Origin: Lachnospiraceae bacterium
GTDB lineage: Bacteria > Bacillota_A > Clostridia > Lachnospirales > Lachnospiraceae
DNA: 9,250 nucleotides
Direction of reading: 5' to 3'
Assembly (NCBI GenBank): GCA_028694115.1
Contig: JAQUUB010000142.1
Span: 1-9,250 of the forward strand
A model generated the notes under the pieces. It was not told the origin of the DNA. It saw nothing but the letters and a program-made list of their open reading frames with translations, and made no database searches. Of the stretch, positions 6,336 to 9,250 are shown in pieces. Within the stretch, counting starts at the first letter, position 1. Every line of letters begins with the position of its first letter. Both the position numbers and the translations under genes were made by a program.

Positions 6336-6609
6336 AAACGTTGAAGAGACGAGTACTATGTGGGAAGATGCAGAGAGAGATATCGGAGGAAACCCTCAGG
6401 CTGTGAGTATCTTATCAGAAAGCATAGGAAAACTAACTCTGAGTGACCCCAATCCGGTCCGGTGATTCCGTTATCGTCTGAATGAGATATTTAATTTTGA
6501 AGACTAGATAATTAGCATATTTGGTGATTATCGTTTTCTTTATTAAATAATTAGGGTGGAACCGTAAATAGAATTTATTTGCCCCTTGCGTAATTGCAAG
6601 GGGCTTTTT
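6336..6609 (+). promoter_or_regulatory. T-box leader (threonine-responsive riboswitch)
   Basis: A cis-acting RNA that reads uncharged tRNA-Thr. Stem I carries the AGTA motif (6352-6355), the AGAGAG bulge (6372-6377), a distal stem AGATAT/GTATCT (6378-6383 with 6407-6412) and an ATGC/GCAT stem (6368-6371 with 6422-6425). The most likely specifier is ACT (6432-6434), a Thr codon followed by A. Near the 3' end is the T-box sequence AGGGTGGAACCG (6553-6564). Its bulge TGGA should pair with the tRNA 3' end and predicts a U discriminator base, as in Gram-positive tRNA-Thr. The competing terminator follows. Uncharged tRNA-Thr should stabilise the antiterminator and allow transcription into the small membrane gene and thrS. 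The specifier assignment is by eye. Confidence 0.92.
6581..6609 (+). terminator. T-box-controlled terminator
   Basis: GCCCCTTGC (6581-6589) pairs perfectly with GCAAGGGGC (6596-6604), followed by TTTTT. The CCCT of the left arm can pair instead with AGGG of the T-box sequence, giving the antiterminator. The two folds are mutually exclusive. Confidence 0.93.
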
Positions 6610-6664
6610 GTGCAACAATCAACAGCTATGAGCATGAACTTTTATGAAATGGAGGGTATTCTAT

Positions 6665-6862
6665 ATGGAAAATTTTAAAGAAAAATATCAAGATTTTTTA
6701 TTACCAGTCACGTGTCTTTTACTGGGAATCTTAGTGGGGATTTTACTTTCACCCATTAAAAATGGTTTTGAGTTTAAAATGTTTAGTGAAAATAATGCTG
6801 GATGCAATAATTCAGCAGAAGATAGTATTGTGGGTGGTGCAAACAAAAACAAGTCTCAATAG
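6665..6862 (+). CDS. Small single-span membrane protein
   Basis: A 65-residue protein with one hydrophobic segment, FLLPVTCLLLGILVGILLSPI (about residues 11-31). A short positively charged stretch precedes it and a polar tail rich in Asn, Ser and Gly follows. The G-x3-G-x3-(S/A)-P-I-K pattern at the end of the span recalls other short clostridial membrane proteins, but no function is known to me. An in-frame ATG lies at 6644, but GGAGGG (6651-6656) is eight bases before 6665, so 6665 is the likely start. It is the first gene after the T-box terminator and 44 bases before thrS, so it should be co-transcribed with thrS and rise on threonine starvation. It is too short to classify. Confidence 0.72.
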   Translation: MENFKEKYQDFLLPVTCLLLGILVGILLSPIKNGFEFKMFSENNAGCNNSAEDSIVGGANKNKSQ

Positions 6863-6874
6863 AAACAAGGATAG

Positions 6875-6894
6875 TTGCATGCTAAAGCATGCGG
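6875..6894 (+). other. Hairpin abutting the thrS ribosome-binding site
   Basis: GCATGC (6877-6882) and GCATGC (6887-6892) form a perfect stem with a TAAA loop, extendable by two T-G wobbles to 6875-6894. The extension reaches the first bases of the thrS Shine-Dalgarno stretch GGAAAGG (6893-6899). It could modulate thrS translation or be an mRNA processing site; this is inference. Confidence 0.5.
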
Positions 6895-6906
6895 AAAGGT
6901 ATAAAA

Positions 6907-8823
6907 ATGAAGATTAGATTAAAAGATGGATCAACAAAAGAATATGCGTCAGCAATGTCTGTTCTGGATATTGCAAAAGACATTAGTGAGGGATTAGCAA
7001 GAGTAGCTTGTGCTGGAGAAATCAATGGGGAAAGAGTGGATTTAAGAACCATTGTAGATCAGGACTGTGAATTAAGTATTTTGACATTTGAAGATAAGGG
7101 AGGATGTGATGCATTTCGTCATACAGCATCTCATATTATGGCTCAGGCTATTAAACGACTTTATCCAGATACCAAGCTTGCAATCGGACCCTCTATCGAT
7201 GACGGATTCTACTATGATGTAGATAGAGAAGTACCTCTTACAACGGAAGATTTTGCTGCAATTGAAGCGGAAATGAAAAAGATTGTTAAAGAAAATCTGG
7301 CATTGGAAAAATATGAGCTAAATAGAGAAGATGCAATCAAATTCTTCGAAGAAAAAGAGGAACCTTATAAAGTAGAGTTAATTCGTGATTTACCAGAAGA
7401 TGCAATTATTAGTCTTTACAAACAAGGAGAATTTACAGATTTGTGTGCAGGCCCTCATCTGATGTCAACCAAAAATGTAAAAGCTATTAAAATTATGAAA
7501 TTAGCAGGTGCATATTGGAGAGGCAATGAAAAGAATAAAATGCTTCAAAGATTGTATGGTACTGCCTTTACAAAATCCGCTGATTTAGATGAATATGTAG
7601 AGAGATTGGAAGAAGCAAAGAAGCGTGATCATAGAAAAATTGGTAAGGAGTTAGGGCTTTTTACTATTATGGATGAAGGTCCTGGTTTCCCATTCTTTTT
7701 ACCAAAGGGAATGATTCTTAAGAATACATTGATTGACTATTGGAGAGAAATACACACAAGAGAAGACTATGTGGAAATATCATCACCTATCATGTTAAAT
7801 AGGCAGTTATGGGAAACTTCAGGACATTGGGATCATTATAAGGATAATATGTATACAACCATAATTGATGAGGAAGTTTTTGCGATTAAACCTATGAACT
7901 GTCCTGGGGGAATGATGGTTTATAAGTCACAGCCACATTCTTATAGGGACTTACCTATTCGAATGGGAGAATTAGGTCTTGTACACAGACATGAGAAATC
8001 AGGAGCACTTCATGGGTTAATGCGTGTGCGCTGTTTCACTCAGGATGATGCACATATTTTCATGACTCCAGAGCAAATCACAGATGAAATCAAAGGCGTT
8101 GTAAGACTAATTGATGAAGTGTATCAGTTATTCGGTTTTAAATACAATGTAGAGCTTTCTACCAGGCCAGAGGATTCTATGGGAAGCGATGAAGATTGGG
8201 AAATGGCTACCGATGGATTAAGAAAAGCATTAGATGAATTAAATCTTAATTATACAGTAAATGAAGGTGACGGAGCTTTTTATGGTCCTAAAATTGACTT
8301 CCATTTAGTGGATGCAATTGGTAGAACCTGGCAATGTGGTACCATTCAGTTAGACTTCCAATTACCACAAAGATTTGAAGCGGAATACATTGGTGCAGAC
8401 GGAAATGCTCACCGCCCAATTATGATCCATCGAGTATGTTTTGGATCAATTGAACGTTTTATTGGTATTTTAACAGAGCATTTTGCAGGTAAATTCCCTA
8501 CATGGTTATCACCTGTTCAAGTAAAAGTGTTGCCTATTTCAGATAAATTCTTTGATTATGGAAACAAGGTGATAGCAGAGCTTAAATCAGCAGGTATCCG
8601 TTGTGAAATGGACACAAGAGCAGAAAAAATCGGCTACAAGATTCGTGAAGCAAGAAATGAAAGAGTACCCCATATGCTTGTAGTTGGACAAAAAGAGGAA
8701 GAAGAAAATTTAGTTTCTGTTAGAAATCGTTCAGAAGGAGATATCGGACAAAAGAAACTCTCTGAATTCATTGATGAATTAAAAATTGAGATACGGGGAC
8801 GGTTCTCAACTATGAATGAATAA
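6907..8823 (+). CDS. thrS: Threonyl-tRNA synthetase
   Basis: Class II aminoacyl-tRNA synthetase that charges tRNA-Thr with threonine in the cytoplasm; 638 residues, normal length. Domains: TGS (1-61); editing domain (about 65-220) with HTASH (His72, His76), Cys180 and His184, which clears mischarged Ser; class II core (about 240-535) with zinc ligands Cys332 (NCPGG), His383 and His508, plus motif 3 GSIERFIGIL; anticodon-binding domain (about 540-635) with DTRAEKIGYKIREA. All key residues are present. An in-frame ATG at 6889 lies within a hairpin; the start at 6907 is preferred because GGAAAGG (6893-6899) precedes it and the protein then begins MKIRLKDGS, like its homologues. The last residues, IRGRFSTMNE, are encoded by a REP-like repeat. 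Expression is controlled by the upstream T-box. Confidence 0.97.
   Translation: MKIRLKDGSTKEYASAMSVLDIAKDISEGLARVACAGEINGERVDLRTIVDQDCELSILTFEDKGGCDAFRHTASHIMAQAIKRLYPDTKLAIGPSIDDGFYYDVDREVPLTTEDFAAIEAEMKKIVKENLALEKYELNREDAIKFFEEKEEPYKVELIRDLPEDAIISLYKQGEFTDLCAGPHLMSTKNVKAIKIMKLAGAYWRGNEKNKMLQRLYGTAFTKSADLDEYVERLEEAKKRDHRKIGKELGLFTIMDEGPGFPFFLPKGMILKNTLIDYWREIHTREDYVEISSPIMLNRQLWETSGHWDHYKDNMYTTIIDEEVFAIKPMNCPGGMMVYKSQPHSYRDLPIRMGELGLVHRHEKSGALHGLMRVRCFTQDDAHIFMTPEQITDEIKGVVRLIDEVYQLFGFKYNVELSTRPEDSMGSDEDWEMATDGLRKALDELNLNYTVNEGDGAFYGPKIDFHLVDAIGRTWQCGTIQLDFQLPQRFEAEYIGADGNAHRPIMIHRVCFGSIERFIGILTEHFAGKFPTWLSPVQVKVLPISDKFFDYGNKVIAELKSAGIRCEMDTRAEKIGYKIREARNERVPHMLVVGQKEEEENLVSVRNRSEGDIGQKKLSEFIDELKIEIRGRFSTMNE
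8786..8817 (+). repeat. REP-like repeat, copy 1 (overlaps the end of thrS)
   Basis: TTGAGA (8786-8791) and TCTCAA (8804-8809) pair around a loop holding ACGGGGACGG. An outer pair, ATTCAT (8766-8771) and ATGAAT (8812-8817), extends the dyad. Seven T residues (8824-8830) follow the thrS stop, so it may also act as a weak terminator. The GGGACGGTTCTCAA core recalls palindromic repeats scattered in many Firmicutes genomes and often linked to REP-associated tyrosine transposases; that link is from memory. An inverted copy lies at 9221-9244. Confidence 0.7.
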
Positions 8824-8877
8824 TTTTTTTAATACAGTGAATAATAATATGTAAATAATTTTAGGAGGTAACATATT

Positions 8878-9201
8878 ATGTTAACTGTTTTGGAATGTAC
8901 AGCAGAGAATTGTAACTACAATAAAAGTCAATGCTGCTGTAAACAGAATATTGATGTTAAGGGTGGTTCATCAAACAAAAGTGATGATACTTGTTGTAGT
9001 GATTTTATTGGGAAACGTGAAGGAGCTGCAACAAATTCGTGCAGTTGTGGTTCACCAAGTAGAAGCATTGAAATTGGTTGTGATGTTACAACTTGTGCGT
9101 ATAATGACGAGAAGAAATGTTTTGCAGATCACGTGGGCATTACTGGAGTGAGAGCAAGCACTAGCATGGAAACGCAGTGTAGTACATTTAAGCCAAGATA
9201 A
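8878..9201 (+). CDS. Cys-rich protein with two DUF1540-like repeats
   Basis: A 107-residue protein with 13 cysteines. Two DUF1540-like units can be read: residues 4-43 (Cys7-x4-Cys12-x6-Cys19, then Cys39/Cys40-Ser-Asp-Phe) and 65-104 (Cys68-x4-Cys73-x7-Cys81, ending Cys101-Ser-Thr-Phe). The second unit has the typical I-x-C-x4-C-x-Y-N spacing. A Gly/Ser/Asn-rich linker with Cys55-Ser-Cys57 joins them. The pattern suggests metal binding or disulphide clusters; the biochemical role of DUF1540 proteins is not established. There is no signal peptide or membrane span, so a cytoplasmic place is likely. AGGAGGT (8863-8869), eight bases upstream, fixes the start. A weak -10-like TAATAT (8845-8850) without a convincing -35 is the only promoter hint. 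The gene is bracketed by inverted REP-like repeats. Confidence 0.85.
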   Translation: MLTVLECTAENCNYNKSQCCCKQNIDVKGGSSNKSDDTCCSDFIGKREGAATNSCSCGSPSRSIEIGCDVTTCAYNDEKKCFADHVGITGVRASTSMETQCSTFKPR

Positions 9202-9220
9202 TGTGCAAATTCGGTTGATA

Positions 9221-9244
9221 ATTCATAATTGAGAACCGTCCCGA
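9221..9244 (-). repeat. REP-like repeat, copy 2 (inverted, cut by the window end)
   Basis: The reverse complement of 9221-9242 matches 8796-8817 at 21 of 22 positions, including the GGGACGGTTCTCAA core. It lies 20 bases after the DUF1540-like gene. The far side of the palindrome, expected beyond 9244, looks degenerate (GATTTAAC) or is outside the window. Confidence 0.75.
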
Positions 9245-9250
9245 TTTAAC

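Noticed and set aside
6433..6618. Minus-strand frame across the T-box
   Set aside because: The region is fully explained by the T-box leader and terminator; no ribosome site or coding pattern is seen.
8951..9151. 66-codon plus-strand frame inside the DUF1540-like gene
   Set aside because: It lies in another frame within a gene with a strong ribosome site and clear Cys pattern.
1..9250. CRISPR array, tRNA or rRNA genes, transposase or phage genes
   Set aside because: No regularly spaced direct repeats, no tRNA-like cloverleaf with T-loop and anticodon, and no recombinase or transposase motif was seen in the window.

Overview
The window looks like chromosomal DNA from a low-GC, Gram-positive anaerobe, most likely a clostridium of the Lachnospiraceae type. 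The grounds are: AT-rich genes with strong AGGAGG-type ribosome sites, a T-box leader in front of thrS, a SEC-C motif protein, a DUF1540-like Cys-rich protein, and a PhoR-like sensor kinase with the sensor sequence style common in clostridia. The species cannot be fixed from the sequence alone.

Layout. (1) Positions 1-12 may be the last codons of an upstream response regulator. They are followed by a hairpin-dense intergenic block (50-187) and a membrane histidine kinase (212-1507) whose stop codon lies inside its own terminator. (2) A strong sigma-A promoter with an overlapping palindromic operator candidate (1543-1594) drives an apparent operon of a TetR-type regulator, an ABC ATPase and two ABC-2 type membrane subunits (1615-4557). 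This is a self-regulated small-molecule exporter by appearance. A decayed copy of the first hairpin block sits between the ATPase and the first permease. (3) A 350-base gap (4558-4907) holds a GC-rich, strongly folded element of about 120 bases and then the promoter of a SEC-C motif protein (4908-5411), which ends at a clear terminator. (4) A lipoprotein of unknown family follows (5523-6287). (5) A complete T-box leader (promoter, Stem I, T-box sequence, terminator; 6294-6609) controls a 65-residue single-span membrane protein and thrS, so both should be induced by threonine starvation. (6) The 3' end of thrS runs into a REP-like repeat. An inverted copy of that repeat closes the window at 9221-9244, so the two copies bracket a small Cys-rich DUF1540-like gene (8878-9201).

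No complete new defence or mobile system is visible. The most unusual material is non-coding: the hairpin block and its decayed copy, the folded GC-rich element at 4653-4771, the inverted REP-like pair around the DUF1540 gene, and the small membrane protein placed between a T-box and thrS.
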